Positions 21,942-32,451 of a stretch of 64,000 nucleotides of DNA are shown one piece after another. The stretch's first letter is position 1; each line of letters starts with the position of its first letter. Origin of the DNA: Rosa chinensis (Eukaryota > Streptophyta > Magnoliopsida > Rosales > Rosaceae). The notes under the pieces are model-generated. The model did not search any database and was not told the DNA's origin. It worked only from the letters and a program-made list of their open reading frames with translations. Location: positions 68,552,819-68,616,818 of the forward strand of contig NC_037094.1 in NCBI RefSeq assembly GCF_002994745.2, written 5' to 3'. Both the position numbers and the translations under genes were made by a program.

Positions 21942-24900
21942 TGTGGCGACCCGAGAGAGGGGTCCCACAGTGCCGCGACTCCGAGCCAATGAGGAACCGA
22001 CATGTCACGAATGACATCCCGATAACCCATCAACCCGAAATCGCAAGGCCTTTTAGGTTCAGTCTGTTGGTTTACAAAACACTTTCTTGGACAAGTCGTT
22101 CTAGCAACCCAACAACACATTTTCAAAGGCGGAATTTGAAATGGGCTAAGTGTTGTGGGCTTGCAATCGGAGCCCAGTTTGAAAAATAAAACAAATCACT
22201 AAATAACTACAAGCATGGGAGACGCGCCCCAGGGTTACGAGTCTCCCGAAATTTTTGGTAAGCGAGTAGGAAATAAATAAATAAATAAATAAACAAATAA
22301 GTTACTTCGAAATCCGATAATGGACCAAAAACCGTACTTTAGTAAAGACAAAGAGGAATACGCCAAGCCGGGCCATGTGCCTCTCCTATACACTTCCCGA
22401 CCACATGCTCAAAACCTGCACACTGTTGTAGGGGTGAGCTTTCGTCCTCGCATGCCCAGTAAGGGCCGACCCAACCATGCTAGGTTTGAAAATAATAATA
22501 TACTTGAAAATATTTACTACATAATATTGTGCACGTTTCTCGAAAAATACTTTTGATAAGAGGCAACCACAAACATTTATTTTCTTTTATAAAGCATATG
22601 CAGTATGCTTCACACAATTTGGAGCTCCGAGATACTTACCTGCCGGCTAAATTCAAACACAACGGTGACCGACTCGGTTCGTCATCCTTCGAGAACCGGC
22701 CAACTACTCTGTAGTACTTCCGACTACAAGTAGCGAAAGTGTCCATTTCCTAGCCCTGAGTCTCCTATGACTGGTTCACTGTCTGTACTCACCCTTCCTC
22801 GACAAACATAGGAGCACGGCCCCCTCCAGAGGTTCACGGTTATCGACACCGTGGGATTCCTAGGAATCTACGCGTCTAGGTCCCATTCACTTTCAGGTCA
22901 CAAGTATAAACATACAAGGGTACAGTATCTCAACATGCAAGTCTAGCCTCGGTTTTCGCAATTAGCAATTATCAGTTCTGAAAACACATGTATCACGAGG
23001 CATCGACTAATGAACAACCAAAAACGCACTTGCAGGCAACATACTATCTTAGTATAGCATTCCACATATATCGAAAACCTCTAACAAGGAAGGAACAGCT
23101 CACCCTACCTGGAATTGGAGTGCTCATACACAATTAGCTGCGTTTCGAACTTTCGATACTTCTTCCAACTTCACGTGCACACGCTCGAGTCCTTTATAAT
23201 AAAAGTAAACCAATAAGTAACTTGACGTCATTAACTTAATCAATCGAGCACCTAAGGCATTCACTTAATTTCCTTGAAGTCCATTGAATTAACCTTTAAC
23301 ATAAAAATATACTATCCATTCCCAAATAATCCAAATGATATTGCATTGGAACCATTTGGGATATGGTGGTCATGCTTAGCACTTTGGTCTTTATTTCTTT
23401 GCCCTTTTTACTTTAAGAAAACAAATGACAAATTCCATTACCGAACAATTCACTTAACGTAGTGAGCTCATTCGATAGATGGTGATCACACTTCTTTCCA
23501 TGTTAAAATTCCGGTCAACCGGTTTGACCTCATTTTACTTAATCATTAAATACTAACAAATAAATAGTAATTACCATTCCCGAATTATTACATTCTTACG
23601 ATAACTTCGGGATATGGCAACACTAGAAACTCCGATTTTAACCTTATTTCATGAACGTGAATCCAATATCCTAATTTAGCTCAATCAAATAAAATCCACC
23701 ATTTTCATTACCCACCTCCACTTAACATTGATAGTTACTCATGCTCAACATTTTCTTTCACAACAACGATTTAACTTGCAATTTACAACTTCTTTAAAGA
23801 GCTCACTGATTTAGTCATTCACCTTATAACAATGACATTTCCAACATAACCAATCACTCAATTACCATAACCAAATTTATATCACGCATACTCAATAAAA
23901 CCATAACTTTGATCAGTACAAACAGTACACGGCCAAACAGTTTCCAAAATACACAGTCCCTTACCATTCTTCTTTTCCCCAGCCAGAGGCTATTTCTAGT
24001 TGCTGCAGTCCATCACTATCAACCCATTCGGACCTCTAGCAGAAAAACAATACTATCAATATTCAACACTCAACCAATTTCACATCCAGAATAGAGTTTG
24101 AGGTCCTTAGTTCTTACCTTATTCGATTTCAACCAAAGCTACCCCTGTAGCTCATCTTCTCCGATACTCCAAATTGCAGGTATCCAAGAACCTCAAGTCT
24201 CCATCTCCACAACAGAACAACAACTTATTTAATTAGTCTCAAAGTCCAAACAACAATCAAACTCTTAAATTCATAAGCCTGCATTCCTTACCCATTTTTA
24301 GTTCTGCCGAAACCACAAACTCCATAACGTACCGCTTCTTGCAGTCCTTCTGTATTCTTCACCATCCCACCAAAACTGAAATCGATACCAAGACAAGAAG
24401 CTCCCCTCTCATCTCAATTCCCATCCTCCAAGTCCCGAATTCAAGAACATCAACCAAAAGATTTGAACATCAGCAATCCACTACTTTGGAAATGAAACTC
24501 AACCAAATAACGAAAGGGGGCTTTAAAAACGGCTTACCAGAATAAGAGGACTACGCCGGCAGAGTTCACGGCGGCATCAAGGATTCTCACGGGCCGGCGC
24601 CGGCGGCGCGTGTGGCGGCTCTGGTCGGAATCGGAGGTCGGGTGTTTGGACTTTTGGAAAACGTGAGACGCTGATTCCAACCATGGAGGTGGTTTAGCAC
24701 GATTCGCGTTGGAGATTAGAGAACGAAGGCATGCAGAGCTCGGTTTCCGGCGATGTGTGTTCAACGTCTTCTGGCGATGGGATGTCGGGGGCTTGATGGT
24801 CGGCGCTCCCTGAGCTCACAGGAGGCTACGGTGTATTGAAAAGGCGGCCAGAAATTGATGGAGGTTGAGTGGCAGCAGCGTCGCAGCCTTGGGTGGTCAC

Positions 24901-25604
24901 GGGTAGAGGCTGCCGGCGATGTATTTCGACGTTAAGGCTCGGGCTTGGGTTGGTTTTGGATGCTGCGTCGATTGGTGAAGACGGTGTGGGGAGATGGTGG
25001 CCGGAGATGGAGTCTCCGATGGTGGCAGAGAGAAGGATAGCGGAAGAGAGAGGCCGGGTCGATGCATGGCTTCGATCTCTTATGGGTTTAGGTTGGATTG
25101 AGGTGCTGCTTCGATTGGTGGTAGCGGTGAGGTGAGGCGGTGGCCGGACGATGTGGTTCCGGCGATGGCAGAGGGAGAGGACGAGAAAGTGAGGTCGGGG
25201 AGAGAGAGAGTGTACGGCCGAGAGTGAGGGAGAAATGGCTTTTAGGGTGTTAGGGTGTCCAAGTATTCTATTTATACTCACGTATGAGAAATGTCAAATT
25301 TGCCCCTTCGACGAATTACACAATTCTCCTAGCTGATTGCTTTCGGTTTTGGGCTCGTGACGTTTCTTTTATTCGTCTTTCGTCGGAAACTTTAACAAAC
25401 AGTCGCCTCATTAATCTTCGATAACCTTCTAGGCCCAAATGGAAGAATATCGGCCCAAACTTAAATTGTCAGCCCAATAGGTGGTCTCGATACCAAAATA
25501 ATTTCCAAAATAAATTCCTTCACTTAAATTATCTTGCGGAAAAATCTTATTGGCGAAAAATTATTTTCGGAAATTAACTAGAATTTTCAGGGGCTCACAT
25601 AAAC
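21937..25604 (-). mobile_element. LTR-like non-coding element 2 (reverse orientation) inside element B
   Basis: A 3658-bp insertion, 21942-25599. On the minus strand it starts TGTGAGCCCCTGAAAATTC and ends GGGTCGCCACA. The flanks GAAAC and TAAAC form an imperfect 5-bp duplication. A TATAAATAG lies at about 25258-25269 (minus). No conserved protein frame: the 151-residue frame at 25281-24826 is low-complexity and I do not call it a gene. It is related by ends and layout to LTR-like elements 1 and 3. Confidence 0.65.
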
Positions 25605-28200
25605 GACTACGATGGTAGTCCGAACATTGATAATGCGCACCAATCTTCTTACATCCGCTTAGGGTGATGCAATATCGCATGCAGCTATGCTAATTCGTCT
25701 ACGACCTACCGCCACACAATGTACCTCTGCGTTACAGCTAGTGATTGGGTACACGTCTTTTGTACTTACGCACATTTGAGTGAGCCATTTATGTGCCAAT
25801 TGCGCCGCCACAGCGCCCTATGATGGGTCCTTACAAGACGAATGGGCAACTACGTTGGATTTGAGCTTCCAACAATTGTCCGCCACTTAAATGCCCTTGC
25901 TAGGCGATCTCCTTACCGCTAGATTTGCGGATGTCACTTTGATGAGACAGTCTTCCCATCGTTAGGGGGAGATAAGAACACGAATGTTCAACAGGAACGA
26001 CAGGAATTGTCGTAGTCTGTCCCCACTATGTCTCATCTTGATCCCTATTAAAGTGACGAGATCACACAAATATGCTGCAAACATGCCTGCAAGGAAGGAC
26101 GTCCCTACGAGAGGACGTAAGCGCCACCCTACACGGAGGTAGGCATAGCGCCAATGCCAAAGAGAGTGGCACTCTGGCGTTACAGGCCATGGCCCCAGCT
26201 AGGATGCGTGGGAGGCCCGTGGGTTCGAAGGATACTTTGGCACATTCCAATCCTTTGATCATCAAGACTCAAAATCCGTCTCATGAGAATCTTCCGGGTT
26301 ATGGTTATCGTTGGGGGACCCCTCAACGTCAGAACCTATTCCTGAGAATATAGAGCTCTATGAAACTTACACTAGTGTACATGAGACGTGGGATAGAAAC
26401 TCCATCATAATTGATGATGTAGTTGTGCATTTCGTTGCGCATGAGTTTGTTGAGTCAGATGATATCGAACCACGCTCTGTTGATGAATGAATGCCAACGT
26501 AGAGAGTTTTTAGCCTAAATGGAAAGATGCGATCCAGGTTAAGATGGATTCTCTAACGAAGAGGAAGGTTTTCGAGCTAGAGATGCCAACACCTCCTAAC
26601 ATAGAACCTGTTGACTAATGGGTCTTCGTTAGAAAGCGTAGTGAGAAAAAGAGATGGTAATCTCGCCTTATGGCGCAAGGCTTCTCACAAAACGCTCTGG
26701 AATTGACTACGATGAGACATATTCTCTCGTAATGGATGTCATTGCACTCCACTACCCTGTCAGTTTGGTAGTTTCCGAATAACTGAACATGCAGTTTACA
26801 AATATGGTCACTACGTATCTCTATAGGGATCTAGATACGGAATATACATGAAGGTTCATGGCGAACTTCATTTATCCAAGTCAAGTGGCTCTAGACCATG
26901 GAGCGCGTTTACAAAGAGGTTGAAACGCTCACTAAAGTGACTACTTGATTGGGAAGGGATATGCCCACGCGTTTCTATGACAAGTTTCTGATTCTATCGC
27001 GGTTCATGTTGGACATGATCTTCATTAGAAGCCCTTAAAGAGTTAAGGGAAACCCTGAACACTTGAAATCTGAGTTTGAGATGAAGGATTTTGGGAGAGC
27101 ACGATTATGTCTCGGTTTAGAACTTGAGCATTGTGTCGATTGATGCTTAGGCATTTTGACAAGGTCAAGCCTTCAAGCACCCCCATGATCGTCCGTAGTC
27201 TTGATCCTGAAAAGGACCCTCTTCGTTGGAAGGATGATGACGAAGATGTGCTAAAGGCAGAAGTGCCTTACTTAGTACAATATGCGCATTATTGTACTTA
27301 TCCCAATGCACAAGACCGGATATCTCATATGTTGTGAACTTGTTAGCTAGATATAGCTCTGCGCCAACGCGACGCCATTGGATTGGTGTAAAAGGTATCT
27401 TTCGATACTTGAGATGTATGAATGATATGTGCTTGTTCTATCCCTATAAAGAGATGATGGATTCGGACCCATCACACACCAGAAACGCCGCCAACGCTGG
27501 CCTGCGTTCTCTATCCCCATCCCAAAACGACATGTGTTTTGGAAGGTTTTGCTGATGTTGGGTATCTCTCTGACCCACACAAAGGTCATTCCCAAACTAG
27601 TTAAGTGTTCACCATGGGAAAAGACCGTGACATCTTGGAGGTCTACATAATAGACCCTAGTCACTATATCTTCGAACAATGTAGAGATCATTGCTCTTCA
27701 CGAAGTGGTTCGTGAATGTATATGGATTGGATCCATAATTACGCATGTTCGAACAATTGTGGTTTGAAGTCTACCACAGATGAGCCTACGAGCATTTAGG
27801 ATAATGCTACTTGTTTTGAACAAATGAGGCAAGGCTACATCAAAAGCGACAACACCAAGCATAATCAGCAACAACAGAATCTCCTCAAGATCAATTTGAA
27901 CTAGATTCAATCTGAGGACAGTATGGCAGACTTGCTCACTAAGTCATTGCCTAGATTCCACTTTCGAGAAACGTGTTTGTAGCATCATTTACGGAAGTTA
28001 TCCGATCTCCCATGACCGTTGTCATCAGGGGGAGATGCAGACATCAGGGGGAGATGTCTACACGTATGGTCTCGAATCGTGAAGGGTGTGTTGTGCTCTT
28101 TTTCCCCTTCGACCGAGGTTATTTTTGTCCCACTGGGTTTTTGTTACTCGGCAAGGTTTTTAACGAGGCAACGAGAGAAGCACCGCGTTTGGGCAACACA
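25605..28200 (+). pseudogene. Element B integrase end, RT and RNase H remnants
   Basis: Heavily mutated copia pol. Fragments include an integrase C-terminal stretch, an ARMRGRPVGSKDT basic motif at about 26200, an RT region with YRDLDTEY, and STPMIVRSLDPEKDPL at about 27178. MYLSQCTRPDISYVVNLLARYSSAPT follows near 27292-27366. RNase H pieces and the C-terminal LTKSLPRFHFRETC-like end are near 27940. At least a dozen stops are visible, so no activity is possible. Purine tracts GGGGGAGATG at about 28028 and 28047 resemble duplicated PPTs. Confidence 0.8.
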
Positions 28201-28208
28201 AGGGGGAG
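28201..28208 (+). promoter_or_regulatory. Polypurine tract of element B
   Basis: AGGGGGAG directly precedes the 3' LTR, as expected for second-strand priming. Confidence 0.8.
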
Positions 28209-28426
28209 TGTTGAAGGAAAACCTAATTTGTGTTTAGCCCAAACTCTAGGTTACTTGACCTAGTGGTAATAGGATTTAATTAGAAGGATCTAGAATCCTA
28301 ATCAATGTAGAATTACTTTCCTTGTATGATTGAGATTCTATGCATTGTAATCCTCTATATAAAGAGGCCCCTATTATCAATGAGAACACATAGCGAATTT
28401 CTCTCAATTTCAGTTTCTCTAAAACA
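28209..28426 (+). repeat. 3' LTR of element B
   Basis: 218 bp, identical by eye to 18563-18780. Confidence 0.92.
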
Positions 28427-29639
28427 ATAAATAATATATAACAAAAAATATATATGGCATGTTCAAAATAAAGTATAAACCATAGCATAATTAAAACATG
28501 CTTAAAAATAATCATGTAAAACATAAATAACAAGACATGCTTAAAAGGATCAAAATTATAAATAATGAAATATACCATAGTATAAAAATAAATAAAAGAG
28601 AACATACTTGGTTTCGATAAAATAAAACAATCCTAGCGCACGCGCGTGTTGATGCAGGCGTGTGTAGCGATGTTTTTTGGCTTGAGAAAAACTGGGCCGC
28701 TTCCTCTCTCTTTTCAGTAGTGGGCCTTGTTTTTGTTTTTCCTTTGTTTTTTTTTTTTTTTCTTGGGCCTGTTTGTTTGTTTGTTTTTTTTTCTCTCTGA
28801 GCCTCAGGGCCTTTTTTTTTGGGCCGGCTCTTTTACTTTGGGCCGGGTCACTTTTTTTTTTTTAAATTCAGAATTGTTTTTTTTTTCTATGGGCCGGACC
28901 TTTTCTTTGGGCCGGCTCACTTGTTTTTTTCTTCTTTCTTTTTGTTTCCTCTTCTTTCTTTTTTGTTCTTTTTTTTTCTCTCTTCTTTTTCGCGTGTTCT
29001 TTCTTCCTTTTGGTTCCTCCTGGATTGCAGATAGGTATCTGCAGTGATGGTGCTCCTTGGGGAGTCTAGAAGTTGGGCCGAGGCTGGAATGGTGGGTCGT
29101 CGGTGTTGGGATCTTCTTCCACTCGATGATGGGATCTACAAGATGCGCTGGGATCTTCTTCCTCCTCCGTTTGATTTGCAGATGGGTTGAGTAGATCGAA
29201 ATCGATCTGGCCTTCTCAGGTCATGGGCGAGCAGGCGGTGGTTGCGCAGACAGTGGCTGAGGCTGGATTGAAACGGTGCTGGGCAGCGGGGGCTCTGCGC
29301 AGGTTGGAGGCTACAGCCGCTGGGTTCTGCTGTAAGGCCGGTGCTGCTGCAAGACCGGGTCGGGGGTCGGAGGTCGTAGGCACAGGGAGGGGCCGCACGG
29401 TGATGGAGGCCGGTGGAGGAGAAAAGGGGATTTGGAGGTTGAGGGGCCGTTGGTGTTGATGGCAGAGGAAAAGATTTTTTTTTTTTTTTTTTGAGAATTT
29501 GTTGGTGGGAGCGATAGAGAAGAAACAGTTTTTTTTTTTTTTCCTTCTAGGGTTTTTTTCTTGACGGGAGAAAGAAATAAACTTAAAAACTAGGTTTTTT
29601 TTTTGTTCTTGGCTATTTGCTCTAAGCGTGCTGATAACG
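28427..29639 (-). other. Leader of element A, part next to the 5' LTR
   Basis: Non-coding. It contains long T/C tracts and GGGCC repeats near 28740-28990. The minus-strand PBS-like CGTTATCAGCACGC lies immediately inside the LTR (about 29626-29639). Open frames here are low-complexity (poly-Phe) and not genes. Confidence 0.6.
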
Positions 29640-29853
29640 TGTAAAAGTAAAATGACAATTGGAATTGGTCTACTCATTTCATTTCATAGTCCCTTTATAT
29701 AGGGATAGAATTACAACGGAAATATTGATTACATTAATGATACTAAATGCTGATTGATCCGTAATTACGCTGATTGATGGTAATCACTGATTCCTTGATT
29801 TCCTCTCCGTCAGTCGCTTTGACGAAGGCACATAATATGTTTTTCCTTTAACA
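29640..29853 (-). repeat. 5' LTR of element A
   Basis: 214 bp, TGTAAAAGTAAAATG...CCTTTAACA on the plus strand; the pair of 8839-9052. Confidence 0.9.
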
Positions 29854-30440
29854 TTTCTATTATTATTAAGCTTTGGAGAGAGAAAATATTTTTTTTTTGA
29901 ATAAGAGAGAGAAAATATTTATCTTCTCAATAATTTGTTGTTTGTAACTTAAAAGCAGGAGGTTTAGTGAGCAAATTGATTATGAGTCCCAATAGAAACT
30001 CTCATGTTTAAAACACCATAGTAGTCCAAATTCAATCGGAAGTGAGAAAAAATAAGAGTTTAAAATTTTTCTAAATCATGAATTCATGCTTCCCTATAAT
30101 TTTAGAGTTTGTTATAAATATAGAAAATCAAACATTCTCTGTCTTCAATTTGTCTAAACTAGAAAGGAAAGTTGTTGGAGCAAAGGAATGTCTACTTTTC
30201 CCTAAAACCAACTTAATTAAGGAAAGCAGTTGAAGTTAAATTTAGCATCACAACCATTTAAATTTCTGTTTTGTCTTGTCTGTTTTCTCCAAGTGCTTAT
30301 GTATATTTACCGGTCCAAATGCATTACCATCAGAAACCATTTGATGCCTTGCACTCACTGAAACAGAGTAATTGATTTATTGATAATCCTAGCTAGAGCA
30401 TTAATGAGCTTAATTTTGACAATTAAGAGCATATATATGC
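29854..30440. other. Non-coding gap
   Basis: AT-rich. No gene or element recognised. Confidence 0.45.
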
Positions 30441-30659
30441 AAAACTCTTTCCAAAGCCTCCCAGGCAGTTTTTTGTGGAGACTCTTGGTATTATTTCGGG
30501 ATGTTCTCATTGTGCTTATTGTAATCTGGAGTTTAGGCTCTACATCCCCCCCTTGTATTCTACAGTTTCATTAATCAAGGCTTGAGAGGCAGCCGCACAA
30601 GCCCTTTTTTTCCAAAAAAAAAATAAAAAAACTCTTTCCAAAGCCTCTCAGGCAGTTTT
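30441..30659 (+). mobile_element. 5'-truncated LINE tail with 32-bp target duplication
   Basis: A 155-bp insertion (30473-30627) ends in an A-rich tail and contains a LINE 3' UTR segment (TTAATCAAGGCTTGAG...GCAGCCGCAC) also present at 48290-48330. A 32-bp direct repeat with one mismatch flanks it (30441-30472 and 30628-30659). Both copies of that repeat are sequence of the DUF4219 exon relic it landed in. Confidence 0.85.
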
Positions 30660-30735
30660 GGCCGTCCCAATTTCACTTATGAAAAAAAACATCTCCCTCC
30701 TGCAAGAGTTTTGGATAGCGTAGAAAGCCAGTATG
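30441..30735 (-). pseudogene. DUF4219 N-terminal exon relic of a tandem ankyrin/PGG gene
   Basis: Minus-strand sequence at 30625-30735 and 30441-30472 resembles the 3' part of the exon at 56891-57244. Compare QNSC, the ISEI segment and the EALE end (the AKTA-stop-EALE stretch here against AQSAWEALE there). The frame is broken, including by a stop at the conserved Trp and by the LINE tail insertion. It lies just downstream of the first PGG gene, in the same orientation, as expected for the start of a second tandem copy. Confidence 0.6.
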
Positions 30736-31061
30736 AAGAAAGCTAAAGTCTTTTATCGTACATATATGTATGAAAGAGCCAGTATGAAGCAAATTTCATC
30801 CTTAATACACAACACACTGATTAAAGCCATTCTTGCACACATTCTATTGGTACGTTCCCATAAGGACAATCACTTGGAATCCAATATATTAATCTGTATT
30901 TTTATCGCCAAACAGAATGCAAACTTAAATAATCAGAAATTCAAAAGAATTTACATAGGATCCACAATCATATACTACATTTGAAGCCTCTTATCTTTCT
31001 ACTATGAAATGAACGAGCAAAGTTATTTTGTTTACATAAGTCATACTCATAAGGATGAGCA
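30736..31061 (-). other. 3' flank/UTR of the PGG gene
   Basis: AT-rich sequence downstream of the stop at 31062. No other feature is seen. Confidence 0.45.
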
Positions 31062-31358
31062 TCAGAGTTTAATCCATGGTTTGGCTTTCTTGTTAAATAT
31101 TCCTGGTCCATAAGTTGACCAGAACATCTCAATAAGGAGGGGAAATTGCAACCATATAAATGAGGCAACTGGAATACTAGCAACAAAAATGCAAGGAACA
31201 ATGGCCCATGAGTATTCTTCATTAAGAATAATGATGAGGGCAGAAGAAAAGGAAATCATCATGGTGGCAATAGAGAGAAAAAGGGTGAGCAGGCCTATCA
31301 TCATCTTTGTTGGCAAATTCTTGAGAAAATCATCTTCTGCATAACGTGATGTGAGGAT

Positions 31359-31835
31359 TGTAAAAATAACCATATACATGCTCACAACATATGCACACAA
31401 TCATAAAAGGGATTAAGGCTTACCTTCAGCAATTACTGGCATGGATTCCATCTTATGCAACTGCAAACACGAACACTGAATATAGCCTTCTGTTACTTAC
31501 CAACTTGCTTCTCAATGGACAGAACAATATGCAAAACGTCGGTAGTAATCAGGGACCAATTCATCTGTATATATAGGTGACTTAAACCTCAAGAAGCTTC
31601 CCATTAAAGCTATCCATATCGGTTTAGGTTTCCTAGTTAGATTCTTAATGTATCACAACTTGTAGCCTTCCTTGTAGACTAAGCAATAGATTACTATCCT
31701 TAATGAATTGATACACTATTCATTAAGTCACTAGTATTGATTTACTGTTTGTATCCATGTTAAACTAGGATTGATATTAAGCTAATCATCAATTACTTTA
31801 TGATGATATGTGTTATGTCCATATTTGATCTTACA
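31359..31835 (-). repeat. 3' LTR of element D
   Basis: TGTAAAAATAACC...GATCTTACA on the plus strand, 477 bp, no difference from 38216-38692 found by eye. Confidence 0.93.
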
Positions 31836-31848
31836 ATCTCCCCCTTGG
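31836..31848 (-). promoter_or_regulatory. Polypurine tract of element D
   Basis: The minus strand reads CCAAGGGGGAGAT immediately upstream of the 3' LTR. Confidence 0.85.
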
Positions 31849-32451
31849 ACTCACACATATCATGCTCGATGATTTGCACTAGAGAACATCAAAACCTACT
31901 TAACTTACTGAAGTGCGCGCCAGATAACAAACTTAAATCGAAAATCCATTCCAACATGGTCAGATCACAGTTACTTATGCAGAGCAAGAAACAGTATACA
32001 TTTTAACAAAAATGCAGAGTTTCAAAACCACAAACACAAGCTCCTGCAATCCACATATGTCAAACCAGAAGTGATACAATATATGTTAATGTGTATCAAC
32101 AAGTAAACATATATTAGGTCCTACTTTATGTTTCTAAAACCAAAAAACTCAAGCAAATTTACTGAACACTGATGGCTTAAAGATATTGCTTGAACCTTAA
32201 CATCATGCTTCACATGATTTAAGCCATCTGATAGCAAGTATAACTTTAAACACAAAATCGATAATTTTCAGAACATTCAACAAAAACTGCAGTAATAACC
32301 AAAATCTGAAAATACCTCAAAATTTATTAATAATAAAATCTGTCATTACAAACAAGTTGTGATAAACAAAATAAAAGATCACAACTAAAACACAAGAACT
32401 CAAAAACCTTAGAATTTTAAATGCTCCAACTGGACTAACTCTCTACTGAAC
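31849..32451 (-). other. Non-coding 3' region of element D
   Basis: AT-rich sequence between the pol stop and the PPT. No gene recognised. Confidence 0.6.

Larger units (their letters stand above)
18558..28431 (+). mobile_element. Ty1/copia LTR retrotransposon B (plus strand), identical LTRs, decayed pol
   Basis: The 218-bp LTRs at 18563-18780 and 28209-28426 appear identical by eye, and a 5-bp duplication ATAAA flanks the element (18558-18562 and 28427-28431). The gene order is gag, integrase remnants, RT remnants and RNase H remnants on the plus strand. Gag has one nonsense codon, but the pol region is riddled with stops and shifts and carries a 3.7-kb LTR-like insertion (21942-25599). Identical LTRs beside such decay suggest the copy moved recently while already defective. 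Confidence 0.85.
8839..29853 (-). mobile_element. Ty1/copia LTR retrotransposon A (minus strand), nested with two large insertions
   Basis: Two 214-bp LTRs (8839-9052 and 29640-29853, TG...CA) frame a copia gene order read on the minus strand: gag, pre-integrase, integrase, RT and RNase H. The LTRs differ at about 8 positions by eye, so this is the oldest element of the nest. Element B (18563-28426) is inserted in its leader and a 3.9-kb LTR-like element (13553-17435) in its gag. Without these it would be about 7.3 kb. The flanks (TTTTT on the left, TTTCT on the right) are an imperfect 5-bp target duplication. The gag and integrase sequences are closely related to those of element B. Confidence 0.85.

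Noticed and set aside
24826..25281. 151-residue minus-strand open frame in LTR-like element 2
   Set aside because: Ser/Pro/His-rich, no recognisable domain, and not preserved at the matching place in the related elements.
28727..29047. Phe-rich 106-residue open frame
   Set aside because: T-tract low-complexity sequence in the leader of element A.
29216..29677. 153-residue minus-strand frame at the start of element A leader
   Set aside because: Runs from the LTR through poly-Lys and Pro-rich sequence; no gag homology.
31391..31576. 61-residue frame present identically in both D LTRs
   Set aside because: Duplicate only because the LTRs are identical; not a conserved gene.
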